Shown: positions 25,414 to 35,309 of the stretch, piece after piece
Position numbering within the stretch: position 1 is the first letter of the stretch
How the letters are laid out: every line of letters begins with the position of its first letter
NCBI GenBank assembly: GCA_021797555.1
Contig: JAJZZM010000007.1
Coordinates: 1-40,497, forward strand
Source: Thermoplasmata archaeon
Lineage (GTDB): Archaea; Thermoplasmatota; Thermoplasmata; Thermoplasmatales; Thermoplasmataceae
DNA length: 40,497 nt
Direction: 5' to 3'
The notes under the pieces: model-generated
What the model saw: only the letters and a program-made list of their open reading frames with translations
Told to the model about the DNA's origin: nothing
The model's database searches: none
Program-made: the position numbers and the translations under genes

Positions 25414-26721
25414 ATGATAATGAAAGATTCTGAAAGAACAGAATATTTCAATGAGAAAGCTATAGAAATATCAAAAAAATACAAGGGAAAAATAAGAAAT
25501 TTACCTAAAATACCAATACATAGCATTGATGACTTTTCAGTGCTTTATACGCCCGGCATTGCAGCGGTTTCAAAAAAAATACATGCAGATAAGGATTTGG
25601 TTTTTGAGCTAACCGGAAAATGGAACTCTGTTGCAATATTAACTGATGGCACCAGGGTTCTTGGGATAGGCAATGTTGGCCCAGAGGCTGCAATACCTGT
25701 TATGGAGGGAAAAGCTTTACTGTTTAATTATTTAGGAGGTGTAAATGCAATACCGATCCCATTAAATGTAAAAAACAACGATGAATTTATAACTGCTGCA
25801 AAGGCAATATCTCCATTTTTTGGTGGTTATAATTTAGAGGATATAGAATCACCAAGATGCTTCTTCTTACTGGAAAAATTACAGAAAACAATGGATATAC
25901 CGGTATGGCACGATGATCAGCTTGGCACAGCATCAATAATACTGGCAGGCGTAATTAATTCATTAAGGCTTGTAAATAAAAAAAAGGAGGATGTTAGAAT
26001 AGTTTTTAACGGTGCAGGTGCAGCAAATATAGCTGCGATATATTTATTTGAGGCTGCTGGTTTCAATAAAAAGAATTTCATAGCAATAGATTCTAAAGGA
26101 ATAATAGAACCAGAAAGAAAAGATATAGATGCATTAATGTTGAATAATCCGTGGAAATATAAAATAGCGCTGGATACAAATCAGGAAAGAGTAAAAGGGG
26201 ATGTTAAAAATGCCTTTAAGGGTGCAGATATAATAATATCTGCATCAAAATCTGAACCAGATACAATAAAAAAAGACTGGGTTAAATCCATGAATAATGA
26301 TTCAATAGTTTTTGCTTTAGCCAATCCACTGCCGGAAATATGGCCGGATGATGCAAAGGAGTCAGGAGCGAAAATTGTTGCAACAGGCAGGAGTGATTTT
26401 CCTAACCAGATAAATAATAGCATGGTTTTCCCCGGAGTTTTTCGTGGTGTTTTGGATGCAAGGTCCAGGGGCGTAAATTTTGGCATAATGGTTGCAGCAT
26501 CATATGGCATAGCAGATTACGTTAAGGATATATCATATGACCATATAGTACCATCAATGTCAGATTTTGATTTATTTCCTGAGGTTGCATCAATAGTCGC
26601 AAGAAAAACTGTAGAATCCAATCTCGCAAGAAAAATTGATACACAGGCAGGTTTTTATAGAACTGCTTCTGAGATAATAAGTTCCAATAGAAAGATATAT
26701 AATAAGCTTTTTGATAAATAA
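25414..26721 (+). CDS. Malic enzyme (malate dehydrogenase, decarboxylating)
   Basis: The 435-residue enzyme converts malate to pyruvate and CO2 with NAD(P), linking the TCA cycle to pyruvate. It has the N-terminal malic domain (LYTPGIAAVS, SVAILTDGTRVLGIGNVGP, MEGKALLF with the catalytic Lys) and the C-terminal NAD-binding domain (GAGAANIAA). Metal-ligand regions are EDIESPRCF and DDQLGTA. It is the short prokaryotic form without a phosphotransacetylase tail. Starts at 25414 or 25420 are possible; in-frame codons from 25351 lie upstream of the family N-terminus. The GNAT gene follows 10 nt later, probably in the same operon. Confidence 0.93.
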   Translation: MIMKDSERTEYFNEKAIEISKKYKGKIRNLPKIPIHSIDDFSVLYTPGIAAVSKKIHADKDLVFELTGKWNSVAILTDGTRVLGIGNVGPEAAIPVMEGKALLFNYLGGVNAIPIPLNVKNNDEFITAAKAISPFFGGYNLEDIESPRCFFLLEKLQKTMDIPVWHDDQLGTASIILAGVINSLRLVNKKKEDVRIVFNGAGAANIAAIYLFEAAGFNKKNFIAIDSKGIIEPERKDIDALMLNNPWKYKIALDTNQERVKGDVKNAFKGADIIISASKSEPDTIKKDWVKSMNNDSIVFALANPLPEIWPDDAKESGAKIVATGRSDFPNQINNSMVFPGVFRGVLDARSRGVNFGIMVAASYGIADYVKDISYDHIVPSMSDFDLFPEVASIVARKTVESNLARKIDTQAGFYRTASEIISSNRKIYNKLFDK

Positions 26722-26731
26722 AGGTGTTGCA

Positions 26732-27199
26732 ATGGTAAATATAAGATTAATGGAAAAAAAGGATATTAATGATGTTATGGATGAGTTATTAAGACTAAAA
26801 AGATTAAATTCAGAATTTGATTTTGCATTGAAAGTATCTTCAGGCAATGAAAATGAAATAATAAATAGGTTAAATAAAATAATAGATGACAGGGAAGATC
26901 ATATTATACTGGTGGCTGAAGACGATAATAAAATAGTTGGCATACTTATATCTGATATACTTTTCAGAATTTATTATGACCCTAAATACGAAGTAAGGAT
27001 TAGGGAATTTTATGTTATGCCCGAGTACCGCGGAAAAGATATAGGGAAAATGCTTATAAATAAACTCCGGGATATTGCACAGAAAAAGGATATAAAAATG
27101 ATGACTTCAGAATTTCCGTCATTAAATTTAATAGCAATAAACTTCTATAAAAATATGGGATTCAAAGAATTAATTAAAATTTATTCAAAAATAGAATGA
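26732..27199 (+). CDS. GNAT-family N-acetyltransferase
   Basis: The 155-residue acetyl-CoA-dependent acetyltransferase shows motif A, REFYVMPEYRGKDIGKMLI, whose RGKDIG loop binds the CoA pyrophosphate. The later NFYKNMGF segment is motif B. The acceptor could be a protein N-terminus or a small amine. The ATG at 26732 has AAAGGTG six bases upstream and starts 10 nt after the malic enzyme stop. An upstream TTG at 26711 would overlap that gene and is less likely. It ends 1 nt from the convergent aconitase gene. Confidence 0.85.
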   Translation: MVNIRLMEKKDINDVMDELLRLKRLNSEFDFALKVSSGNENEIINRLNKIIDDREDHIILVAEDDNKIVGILISDILFRIYYDPKYEVRIREFYVMPEYRGKDIGKMLINKLRDIAQKKDIKMMTSEFPSLNLIAINFYKNMGFKELIKIYSKIE

Positions 27200-27200
27200 A

Positions 27201-29714
27201 TTAATTGTTTCTCATATTGTTTGATATGTATTTCAGGATATTACCTGTTTTTATATAGTCAAGTTCGGCGTTTGTGTTGATTAATGCAGTTCCGTTTACT
27301 ATTTTATCATTTATCTTTATTTCAAGTTTTTTATTTATAGATATGTCATCTATGCCATTTATGTTTATTACTTCATCGCCTTTTAATTCGGGCAATTTAT
27401 CGACCTGTACCGGAATTACGCCCATATCGACTAAATTGCTTCTATGTATTCTTTCAAAGCTTTCAGCTATTACAGCCTTTACTCCCATTAATGCCGTTAC
27501 CTTGGCTGCCCAGTCCCTGGAACTCCCAGATCCATATTGCTTGCCTGCGAATATTACTAATGGCACATTTTTTTCTTTGTATTTCATTGCCGCATCATAG
27601 AAGCTCATTTCTATATTGTCAGGGTAATATACTGTATTTCCACCGTTATTCTTTACCATTAGATTTCTAATTTTTGGGTTTGAGAAACCTCCACGCAGCA
27701 TTACCTCATGGTTTCCACGTCTTGATCCAAATGTATTTAACTCCTTTGCCCCCAGGGATAATAAATATTTTCCGGCAACCGAATCTTTTGTTATTGGGCC
27801 GGCAGGCGATATATGGTCTGTTGTTATTTTATCGCCGAATACTGCAAGTATCCTTCCATTTATTATATTCTTAACAGGTTCCATATACATCCATGGTGGC
27901 TCACTTATATATGTTGAATCACTGAAATTATATATCGACCCGCCTGTTGATTTTAATGATTCCCAGTTTCTGTCACCTTTAAACACATCTGAATACTGCT
28001 CTTTATATATTTCTGGATCCATCGCCAGATGGAAATATTTTTTAATTTCATCTGTTCCTGGCCATAAATCTTTTAAATAAACAGATTTATTATTGTTGTA
28101 TCCTATAGGTTCATTGAGAAAATCTATATCTATTCTGCCAGCTATTGCAAATGCAACAACCAGTATTGGTGAAGCTAAAAATGCACCGTCTATATATGGA
28201 TTAATTCTACCCTCAAAGTTTCTATTTCCACTTAAAACAGCATATGTTTTTACATTATTTTTTATGATATCATCCTGAACCTCCGGTATTAATGGGCCTG
28301 AATTGCCTATGCATGTTGTGCATCCATATCCTACTATATCAAATCCAACCTTATTTAAATACGTTAATAAATCAGCTTTTTCAAGATACTGTTTAACAAC
28401 TTTTGAACCTGGTGCAAGGCTCGTTTTAATATAATCTTTTGAAATTAAGTTGTTTTCATATGCTTTCTTTGCTAAAATGCCGGCACCAATCATAACAGTA
28501 GGATCTGAAGTATTTGTGCAGCTTGTTATTGCTGAGATGACTACAGAGCCATTTTTCACTATTTCACCATCTTTCCCATTATTAATTATTTCCTTTGCAC
28601 GGTTTTTTAAATCCCTTATATTTATCAGTTCATCAGGATTTTTTGGGCCTGCCACAGAACTTTCTATATCAGACAAATTAACATCTATAACCTTATTATA
28701 ATTTTTACCGCCATTGTAATACAAACCCTGTAATTTAAAATACTTTTCCACAATTTCAGAATTTCTGTTAGTGCCTTTTAAATATTTCAGTGTTTCCTCA
28801 TCAACAGGGAAATATCCAATGGTTGCACCATATTCAGGCGACATATTTGATATTGTTGCTCTATCCTGCGCGGTTAATTCAGAAATATTGCCGAAAAATT
28901 CAACAAATTTGCCAACAACGTTGTTGTTCCTTAATATTTTGACTATATACAATACAACATCTGTGGGGGTAACACCTGTATTGAGTTTCCCCTTTATATT
29001 TACACCCACAACCTCAGGCAAATTCATAAAATACGGTTCATTTAGCATTGATGCTTCCGCTTCCAAACCACCAACACCCCAGCCTAAAACGCCTATACCG
29101 CCTATCATTGTTGTATGTGAGTCTGCGCCTATCAGGCTTTCAGGGAATATTTCATTGTTTTTTACCATTGCAACAGATGATAAATATTCTAAATTTATCT
29201 GATGTATTATTCCATGACCTGGGGGTACAATCGTTACATTTTTAAATGATTTCTGTGACCATTTCAGGAAATCGTACCTTTCTTTATTCCTTTCGAATTC
29301 ATCCTTCATATTTACTATTAGTGGCTCATCACCCTTAAATGAGTCAATTATTATAGAATGGTCTATAACCATGTCAGATTGTGTAACTGGATTAACCTTT
29401 TCCGGATCCATACCATTTTCTTTAAAATATGATCTCATTGCTGCAAAATCAACTAATATAGGTACTCCGGTATAATCCTGAAATACAACCCTTGACGGTT
29501 TAAATGCAATTTCAGAATTAATTTTCATTGATGCTATATTAATTATTGATTTTTCATTTATGTCCTTATTGTCGTAATTCCTTAAAACGTTTTCAAGTAA
29601 AATTTTTAATGAGTATGGCAGATTATCAATATTATATTTGCCCTCCAGCTGTTTCAGTGGATAATAATCTAATGCTTTTCCGTCAAAATTAAATTTTTCT
29701 TTTATAATTTCCAT
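27201..29714 (-). CDS. acn: Aconitate hydratase
   Basis: The 837-residue [4Fe-4S] enzyme isomerises citrate to isocitrate in the TCA cycle. Cluster cysteines are in SCTNTSDP and GYGCTTCIGNSGP. Substrate-binding motifs DSHTTMIGG and GSGSSRDWAAK are intact, and the C-terminal swivel domain is present. It is of the AcnA/IRP type, slightly shorter than bacterial members (about 890). A TATA-like TTAAAATTT near 29735-29744 fits leaderless transcription from 29714. Isocitrate dehydrogenase lies divergently 270 bp away, so both genes of this metabolic pair share one intergenic region. Confidence 0.96.
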   Translation of the reverse strand: MEIIKEKFNFDGKALDYYPLKQLEGKYNIDNLPYSLKILLENVLRNYDNKDINEKSIINIASMKINSEIAFKPSRVVFQDYTGVPILVDFAAMRSYFKENGMDPEKVNPVTQSDMVIDHSIIIDSFKGDEPLIVNMKDEFERNKERYDFLKWSQKSFKNVTIVPPGHGIIHQINLEYLSSVAMVKNNEIFPESLIGADSHTTMIGGIGVLGWGVGGLEAEASMLNEPYFMNLPEVVGVNIKGKLNTGVTPTDVVLYIVKILRNNNVVGKFVEFFGNISELTAQDRATISNMSPEYGATIGYFPVDEETLKYLKGTNRNSEIVEKYFKLQGLYYNGGKNYNKVIDVNLSDIESSVAGPKNPDELINIRDLKNRAKEIINNGKDGEIVKNGSVVISAITSCTNTSDPTVMIGAGILAKKAYENNLISKDYIKTSLAPGSKVVKQYLEKADLLTYLNKVGFDIVGYGCTTCIGNSGPLIPEVQDDIIKNNVKTYAVLSGNRNFEGRINPYIDGAFLASPILVVAFAIAGRIDIDFLNEPIGYNNNKSVYLKDLWPGTDEIKKYFHLAMDPEIYKEQYSDVFKGDRNWESLKSTGGSIYNFSDSTYISEPPWMYMEPVKNIINGRILAVFGDKITTDHISPAGPITKDSVAGKYLLSLGAKELNTFGSRRGNHEVMLRGGFSNPKIRNLMVKNNGGNTVYYPDNIEMSFYDAAMKYKEKNVPLVIFAGKQYGSGSSRDWAAKVTALMGVKAVIAESFERIHRSNLVDMGVIPVQVDKLPELKGDEVININGIDDISINKKLEIKINDKIVNGTALINTNAELDYIKTGNILKYISNNMRNN

Positions 29715-29953
29715 ATATCATTATAATTATTTCAAATTTTAATTTTGTTATTTGTACTAAATTATAACCTTTTAATATACTACTTATAACACTGCTTTGT
29801 TTATAAATTATTTATTGGAAAATGTATTAAAATATTTAGGGGGTTAATGGTATAGTAAATTATTTTTGTAGAATTTGATAAAATTGATACAATAGCCTTA
29901 TTTACGGTTAGATTAAGTTATAAATAATATAGGTTATAATGGAAATATTAATA

Positions 29954-29966
29954 ACATTATATAATA
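29954..29966 (+). promoter_or_regulatory. TATA box of icd
   Basis: ACATTATATAATA is centred about 25 nt before the ATG at 29985, consistent with leaderless transcription. Confidence 0.5.
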
Positions 29967-29984
29967 TAACATTTTGATGATATA

Positions 29985-31163
29985 ATGGGAGATATAAAAT
30001 TTGAAAATGATAAATGGATAGTCCCTGATGACCCTGTAATATTATATACCGATGGCGATGGCATAGGCCCTGAGATCATGGATGTTGCAAGGAAAGTTGT
30101 TAATGCAGCAGTAAAAAAAGCATATAAAAATAAAAAAGTAATGTGGAAAGAGGTTTTAATCGGTGACAAAGCTTTAAAGGAAAAAAATGACCGATTCCCG
30201 GAAGAATCACAGAATGACATATTAAAATACAGAGTACTATTAAAAGCACCATTAGGAACCCCAGTAGGTGAAGGTTTTAAATCTATAAACGTAAGAATAA
30301 GGCAGATGCTTGATTTATATTCAAATATAAGGCCGGTAGCATATATGAATGGCTTAGAGAGTCCATTAAAGCATCCCGAAAGGGTTAATTTAACAATATT
30401 TAGGGAAAATACAGATGATTTATATTTAGGTTATGAATGGAAATTTAACAGTAAGGAAAATCATGAAATAAAAGAGTTTTTTAAAACAAAATTTAACATA
30501 GACCTTGGCGAGGATACAGGTATAGGGCTAAAACCTATGAATAAATATAAAACTCAGAGGATAACAAGGGCAGCAATTAAATTTGCAATAGAGAACAATA
30601 AGAAAAAACTTACAATAATGCATAAAGGCAATGTAATGAAATATACGGAGGGTGCATTCAGGGAATGGGCATATGAAACACTGGAAAATGAATATGGCAA
30701 TTATGTTTCCAGGGATGATGAGAATAAAATATTAATAAATGACATTATAGCAGATAATATGTTCCAGCAGATAATAACAAGGCCAGAAAATTACGAGGTT
30801 ATACTGGCACCTAATATTGATGGCGATTATTTATCTGATGCCGCAGGCGCTTTAATAGGAAATGTAGGAACTTTAGGTGGGGCAAACGTTGGTGACAATG
30901 GTGCAATGTTTGAAGCTGTCCATGGTACAGCACCGAAATATGCAGGCAAAAATATAGCAGATCCTTTAGGTTTAATAAGAGGGGCACAGTTAATGTTAAA
31001 ATACATGAACTGGCATGAGGCCCATGATGTAATAGAAATGGCAATAGGAAAATCCATAGAGGAAAAGAAGGTAACAAATGATGTTGCAAGATTTTTCAGC
31101 GTTGAACCTTTAGGAACTAAAGAATTTGGGGAGAGCCTTGTTGACATTATAGAGAATCTATAA
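29985..31163 (+). CDS. icd: Isocitrate dehydrogenase, NADP-type
   Basis: The 392-residue enzyme oxidatively decarboxylates isocitrate to 2-oxoglutarate. Substrate residues lie in SINVRIRQMLDLY (Ser100, Asn102, Arg104), TIFRENTDDLY and the Lys of MHKGNVMKYTEG. Metal Asp residues are in NIDGDYLSDAAGAL. HGTAPKYAG supplies the Lys-Tyr pair that contacts the NADP 2'-phosphate in E. coli Icd, so NADP preference is likely. It is divergent from aconitase, the preceding step. Length is normal (about 400). Confidence 0.95.
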   Translation: MGDIKFENDKWIVPDDPVILYTDGDGIGPEIMDVARKVVNAAVKKAYKNKKVMWKEVLIGDKALKEKNDRFPEESQNDILKYRVLLKAPLGTPVGEGFKSINVRIRQMLDLYSNIRPVAYMNGLESPLKHPERVNLTIFRENTDDLYLGYEWKFNSKENHEIKEFFKTKFNIDLGEDTGIGLKPMNKYKTQRITRAAIKFAIENNKKKLTIMHKGNVMKYTEGAFREWAYETLENEYGNYVSRDDENKILINDIIADNMFQQIITRPENYEVILAPNIDGDYLSDAAGALIGNVGTLGGANVGDNGAMFEAVHGTAPKYAGKNIADPLGLIRGAQLMLKYMNWHEAHDVIEMAIGKSIEEKKVTNDVARFFSVEPLGTKEFGESLVDIIENL

Positions 31164-31252
31164 TTTTTATAATTTATTTTAGAATATTAATATAAATATT
31201 TTTAATATAAATATTTATAAGCTACATTCCACATTAATAATTTATTATTATG

Positions 31253-31492
31253 TTATTTTTTATTTAACTTTTTTATATCATTTTTAAATCTGTACAGAAT
31301 AAATATTTCAACAACAAATAAAAACCCTATAATATCAAGTACTGTAAGAATATCAATTAAAAACAAGGGCAGTTTTATATTGATATATGATATAATTATT
31401 CTTAGAATTATTATAACTATACCTGCTGGGAGCAATATTCTTCTGTATTTCCATGTAAATCTTTCATAATCCTTTTCGTTTAATGCGGTCAT
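31253..31492 (-). CDS. Small two-helix membrane protein, unrecognised
   Basis: This 79-residue protein has a charged N-terminus (about 18 residues), two hydrophobic helices (about 19-38 and 44-68) and a Lys-rich tail, which suggests both ends are cytoplasmic. No family is recognised. It converges with icd. Composition is that of a genuine membrane protein, but there is no clear promoter. Confidence 0.5.
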   Translation of the reverse strand: MTALNEKDYERFTWKYRRILLPAGIVIIILRIIISYINIKLPLFLIDILTVLDIIGFLFVVEIFILYRFKNDIKKLNKK

Positions 31493-31530
31493 TTTAATAA
31501 TTATACCATTATTATACTTAAATTAATACT

Positions 31531-31640
31531 GTGAACTATCTATGCTAAAGCACAGAAGCTTTCTGCTTCATTGATTATACTTGCCTTAACACACTTATAT
31601 TAAGTCCTTGTAAGGTACTGGTATTTAATTAGATAGTAAG
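31531..31640 (-). pseudogene. Remnant of the right end of a TnpB-bearing IS (IS605/IS607 type)
   Basis: On the minus strand a frame interrupted by a TAA reads STLQGLNISVLRQ, stop, SMKQKASVL, stop. The last part matches the common archaeal TnpB C-terminus (SxMKQEAxxL). It is followed by a hairpin around GTGCTTTAGCAT and then ATAGTTCAC, the typical right-terminal sequence of these elements, where the guide-RNA scaffold end also lies. The catalytic RuvC part is gone. Confidence 0.5.
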
Positions 31641-31825
31641 TGTTAAACAAAAATCTTTCTATTTCATGAGACAGTTATAATCAACATATTATAATAATGG
31701 TGTTTTCTCCTTCTATGTCTTTCTTTAATATTCTTTAAAAATATCCTGTATTGATCCTGGAAACTCTTATCATTATTTCATTCATGGATAAGATATAAAA
31801 AGGAATTTAAATTCAGGCATCTTAG

Positions 31826-31987
31826 CATAGTAAAGGAGATATTGGGCAAGAAGAGATCAATAATAGCAATGCAATATTATTAGCAGAGACAATTTATACA
31901 ATGCTTAAGAACAATGTAAAATATTGTGACCATGAAAGAAATGAAATAATTAATCCTGAGGAATTGTATTTCAAAAGGCTTGAATAA
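31826..31987 (+). pseudogene. Transposase C-terminal remnant (probably IS110 family)
   Basis: The frame ending with TAA at 31987 encodes ILLAETIYTMLKNNVKY, then a charged tail ending YFKRLE. This resembles the C-terminal helix of IS110-type transposases (LAxxIYxMLKNxxxY). The preceding residues GKKRSIIAMQ lie in another frame, so a frameshift and stops have destroyed the gene. No catalytic domain remains. Confidence 0.4.
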
Positions 31988-32245
31988 CTTTCATTGAAGA
32001 AAATAAACAACAGAATAAATTTACAAATAACACTGGAACGCACGAATATTGAGTAAATTTAATATATATAAGATACAAAAATGAATATTAAATATATGTT
32101 TTAATATGAGAGCATAATAAATCAATATTTTTACATTTGATTAATAATGGCAATAATAAAAATTATTCCATAAATTATGAATATTTATTAGGTTATATTT
32201 AAAAATATATAAAAAATTTATTATATGATATAATTATCTATATGT

Positions 32246-33871
32246 ATGGATATTGATGAAACCAATATTGGAAACGATACCACAAAAACTGGATTAAAAA
32301 GAGGAATGACGACACATGAAGCTATAATGTTTGGTGTTGGCGGTGCTGTAGGGTCTGGTATATTATTTGCAGCGGCAGGTGGAACAGCATACGCAGGTCC
32401 TGCCGTAATAATTTCATGGATTTTAACAGCTGCATTTATTGTTTTAGTAACATTGCCATTTGCAGAATATGCCGCAATGTTTCCAAGGTCTGGAATAAGT
32501 GCAAGAATAGCATATTATTCATATGGTTCATATGGTGGATTCCTATCAGGATGGGCACTTCTAATATGGGCCGCCACAATACCTGCAATTGAAGCGGTTG
32601 CAGTCTCAACATACGCTTCGTTTTATTTCCCATTTTTATATAACCCAAAACTTGGAATACTTACCGACTACGGTATCTTATTATCTATACTGTTAATGCT
32701 CGGATTCTTTGCATTGAATTTAGTAGGCATATCAAGATTCGGTAAATTTAATAAATTCCTAACATGGGTAAAAATAGGTGTTGTTGTAGGATTTATAGTT
32801 ATATTGCCATTATTTATATTCCATCCATCAGATTTTACTGCACCGAGCTTCGCACCATCAATAGGAGGAATCTTTATAGCAATACCTGCATCTGGCATAC
32901 TATTCTCATTCGGTGGATACAGGCAGGTTGCCGATATGGCCGGTGAGGTTAAAAATCCGGGAAAAACAATGCCAAAAATTATAGGTTCTGTTCTTGCAAT
33001 ACAGAGTTTATTATATATAGGAATGGCAGTTGTTATAGTGGGCACCGTAAGCTGGGTAGGTTTTAAGGAACCCGTAGGCGATTGGGCATATGTTGCAGCC
33101 AGGGGTTCACCCCTTGCGGACATAATGAGGGCGAATATACCATTTGTTCCTGCCGGTGTCGGTGGATTATTAACGGTATTAATAGTGATATTTGTATTAT
33201 TTGCTATTTTCTCGCCTGGAGGTACTTTAGGCGTTTACCTTACAGGTGCAAGCAGAATTATATTCGGTTATTCTGAGGAAAAAGCATTGCCAGATATATT
33301 TAAAAAAGCAAATAAACACGGGGCCCCATATGTAGCATTAATTTTGTCCGTTGTTTTAGCCATAATATTTTTAGTTCCGTTGCCATCATGGTATGCACTT
33401 GTTGATTTTGTTGTTGTCGCCGCCGTAGCCAATTTTTCTGTCGCCTCATTGTCATTGCCCGTTTTGAGGAGATTATACCCAGATGTTGAGAGACCATTTA
33501 AAATACCTTATCCAATGCTGTGGTCATTTTCAGCATTTATAATAGCAACGTATCTAATTTATTGGGCCACATACCCAACAACATTATATGCTTTAGGTGC
33601 AACATTAGCAGGGTCATTAATATTTATATATCAGGCATACAAAAGAGATTTCAAGAATTTGAACTTGAAAAATTCAGTGTGGATACCATTCTATTTAATA
33701 GGCTTAATACTATTATCATATTTCGGCGGTTATCCAACAGGCGGTACAAATTTAATAGCATACCCATATGATTATTTGGTATTATTCTTCTATTCTATAG
33801 CCTTCTGGGCAATAGGATTAAAGTCTGCACCTAAAGAAAGGATAATGGAAGAGGGAGCATTGCTGGATTAA
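32246..33871 (+). CDS. APC-family amino acid permease
   Basis: The 541-residue secondary transporter has about 12-14 helices. The first helix carries the family GVGGAVGSGIL motif, an unwound substrate-binding segment. PRSGISARIAYYSYG and the FSFGGYRQVADMAGEVKNPGKTMP loop after helix 6 are classic APC features. It is probably a proton-coupled amino acid importer in an acidophile. A TATA-like TATAAAAAATTTAT lies near 32207-32220. It faces a second, unrelated-looking APC permease gene 6 nt away. Substrate unknown. Confidence 0.9.
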   Translation: MDIDETNIGNDTTKTGLKRGMTTHEAIMFGVGGAVGSGILFAAAGGTAYAGPAVIISWILTAAFIVLVTLPFAEYAAMFPRSGISARIAYYSYGSYGGFLSGWALLIWAATIPAIEAVAVSTYASFYFPFLYNPKLGILTDYGILLSILLMLGFFALNLVGISRFGKFNKFLTWVKIGVVVGFIVILPLFIFHPSDFTAPSFAPSIGGIFIAIPASGILFSFGGYRQVADMAGEVKNPGKTMPKIIGSVLAIQSLLYIGMAVVIVGTVSWVGFKEPVGDWAYVAARGSPLADIMRANIPFVPAGVGGLLTVLIVIFVLFAIFSPGGTLGVYLTGASRIIFGYSEEKALPDIFKKANKHGAPYVALILSVVLAIIFLVPLPSWYALVDFVVVAAVANFSVASLSLPVLRRLYPDVERPFKIPYPMLWSFSAFIIATYLIYWATYPTTLYALGATLAGSLIFIYQAYKRDFKNLNLKNSVWIPFYLIGLILLSYFGGYPTGGTNLIAYPYDYLVLFFYSIAFWAIGLKSAPKERIMEEGALLD

Positions 33872-33877
33872 AAATTT

Positions 33878-35251
33878 TTATTTTTTATCACTTTTTATTT
33901 TATTTCTACTTTTTCCTATTTCCCTTACTACACTTATTTCAGGTATTACCTTTGAGAACTTTTTTATATAACCTTTAGTTTCAAATAAATATTTTATGTA
34001 ATAAATTAATGATATTATTAATAGAACAGTTAAGCTTATTCCTATTGCCGGCAGACCCAGATAACTTATAGTTATTAATATTGTTGTAATGCCTGCTAAA
34101 GGTATAATAAAAAAATATTTAGTTTCCCTTAAATGCCTTGGATTTTCATTTTTTAATTTAGTCCATAATAATATTGCAGATATATTTATTATAGAATACG
34201 CTATTAGAACTGAAACATTAGAGGCCTCTATAATTGTTGAAAAACCTACAAAATAAACAAAAATTATACTTATTGTTGCAGATAATATGATTGAATAGAC
34301 AGGTGTTGCATATTTATCTATATAACCGAATTTTTCTGGTATTTCATGGTCCCTGCCCATGGCATATAAAACCCTGCTGGTTCCAAGAATTCCTGTTAAG
34401 ATAACACCTGCGGTTGCGGTTATGCCACCTACTGCTATTATAATATCTAAATAACTATTATGTAAAATCTTAATTGCAGTGGATAATGGAGCTGATGAAT
34501 TGGCCAGAGTTGTATAGGGTATTAATCCTATAGCAACAACCGCAATTATTACATATAGGAATGCTGAAATTATTATTGAGATTATAATTGCCTTTGGTAT
34601 TGTTTTTTCAGGGTCTTTTACCTCATCACCTATAGTAGTTATCCTTGAAAAACCAGTAAATGCAAAGAATATTAATGCTGACCCTTCCATTATTCCGGTA
34701 AAACCGTGTGGATAAAAATTATTAAAATGGTTTATATTAAAGTAGAATAATCCAGTAACAATAAATATAACTAAAATCAATATATTTACTATTACAAGAA
34801 TAGACAATGTTTTTGTGGAATTTTTTATTCCAAAAATGTTTAAAAGTGAAAACATTATTATTACAGGTATGCCGAATAATATTAAACTTATATGTATTTT
34901 TAATAACGCATTGATATAGCTGCCAAGGCTTAATGAAACTGCAGATATTGCAATCATATTTGAAAATGTCCACATTGTCCCTCCAATAAAACCTGCCGCA
35001 GGACGGAAAGATTCCCTTGCATATTCATACACACCACCTTCCTTTGATATATGCTGTGCAATCTCAGAAAAACTTAATCCTGTAAAAATTGCTATAACAG
35101 AGGATAATAATATTGATATTATTATTGCAGGCCCGGCTTTCCCTGCTGCTATTCCTATGATAACAAAAATGCCGGCACCGATAATTGCACCCAAATTTAT
35201 TATTACCGATTCTTTTAAACCAAGAACTCTTTTTAGTTGATAATTTTTCAC
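33878..35251 (-). CDS. APC-family amino acid permease (second)
   Basis: The 457-residue transporter has about 12 helices and a Lys-rich cytoplasmic tail. Helix 1 has the GAIIGAGIFVIIG motif. The loop after helix 6, FAFTGFSRITTIGDEVKDPEKTIP, is the standard APC signature. It is shorter than its convergent neighbour and differs in sequence throughout, so it is not a recent duplicate. Probable role: amino acid or amine uptake. Confidence 0.9.
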   Translation of the reverse strand: MKNYQLKRVLGLKESVIINLGAIIGAGIFVIIGIAAGKAGPAIIISILLSSVIAIFTGLSFSEIAQHISKEGGVYEYARESFRPAAGFIGGTMWTFSNMIAISAVSLSLGSYINALLKIHISLILFGIPVIIMFSLLNIFGIKNSTKTLSILVIVNILILVIFIVTGLFYFNINHFNNFYPHGFTGIMEGSALIFFAFTGFSRITTIGDEVKDPEKTIPKAIIISIIISAFLYVIIAVVAIGLIPYTTLANSSAPLSTAIKILHNSYLDIIIAVGGITATAGVILTGILGTSRVLYAMGRDHEIPEKFGYIDKYATPVYSIILSATISIIFVYFVGFSTIIEASNVSVLIAYSIINISAILLWTKLKNENPRHLRETKYFFIIPLAGITTILITISYLGLPAIGISLTVLLIISLIYYIKYLFETKGYIKKFSKVIPEISVVREIGKSRNKIKSDKK

Positions 35252-35309
35252 AATTGAATATTAAAATTAACTATTTATAATTATAATAATATATTTCAAA
35301 ATTTGTGAA

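Larger units (their letters stand above)
31493..32245. other. Gene-poor 753-bp spacer with decayed IS remnants
   Basis: The spacer contains a TnpB-element right end (31531-31640) and a transposase C-terminal fragment (31826-31987), listed separately. The final 250 bp lead to the permease promoter (TATAAAAAATTTAT near 32207-32220). Nothing else is recognised. Confidence 0.55.
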
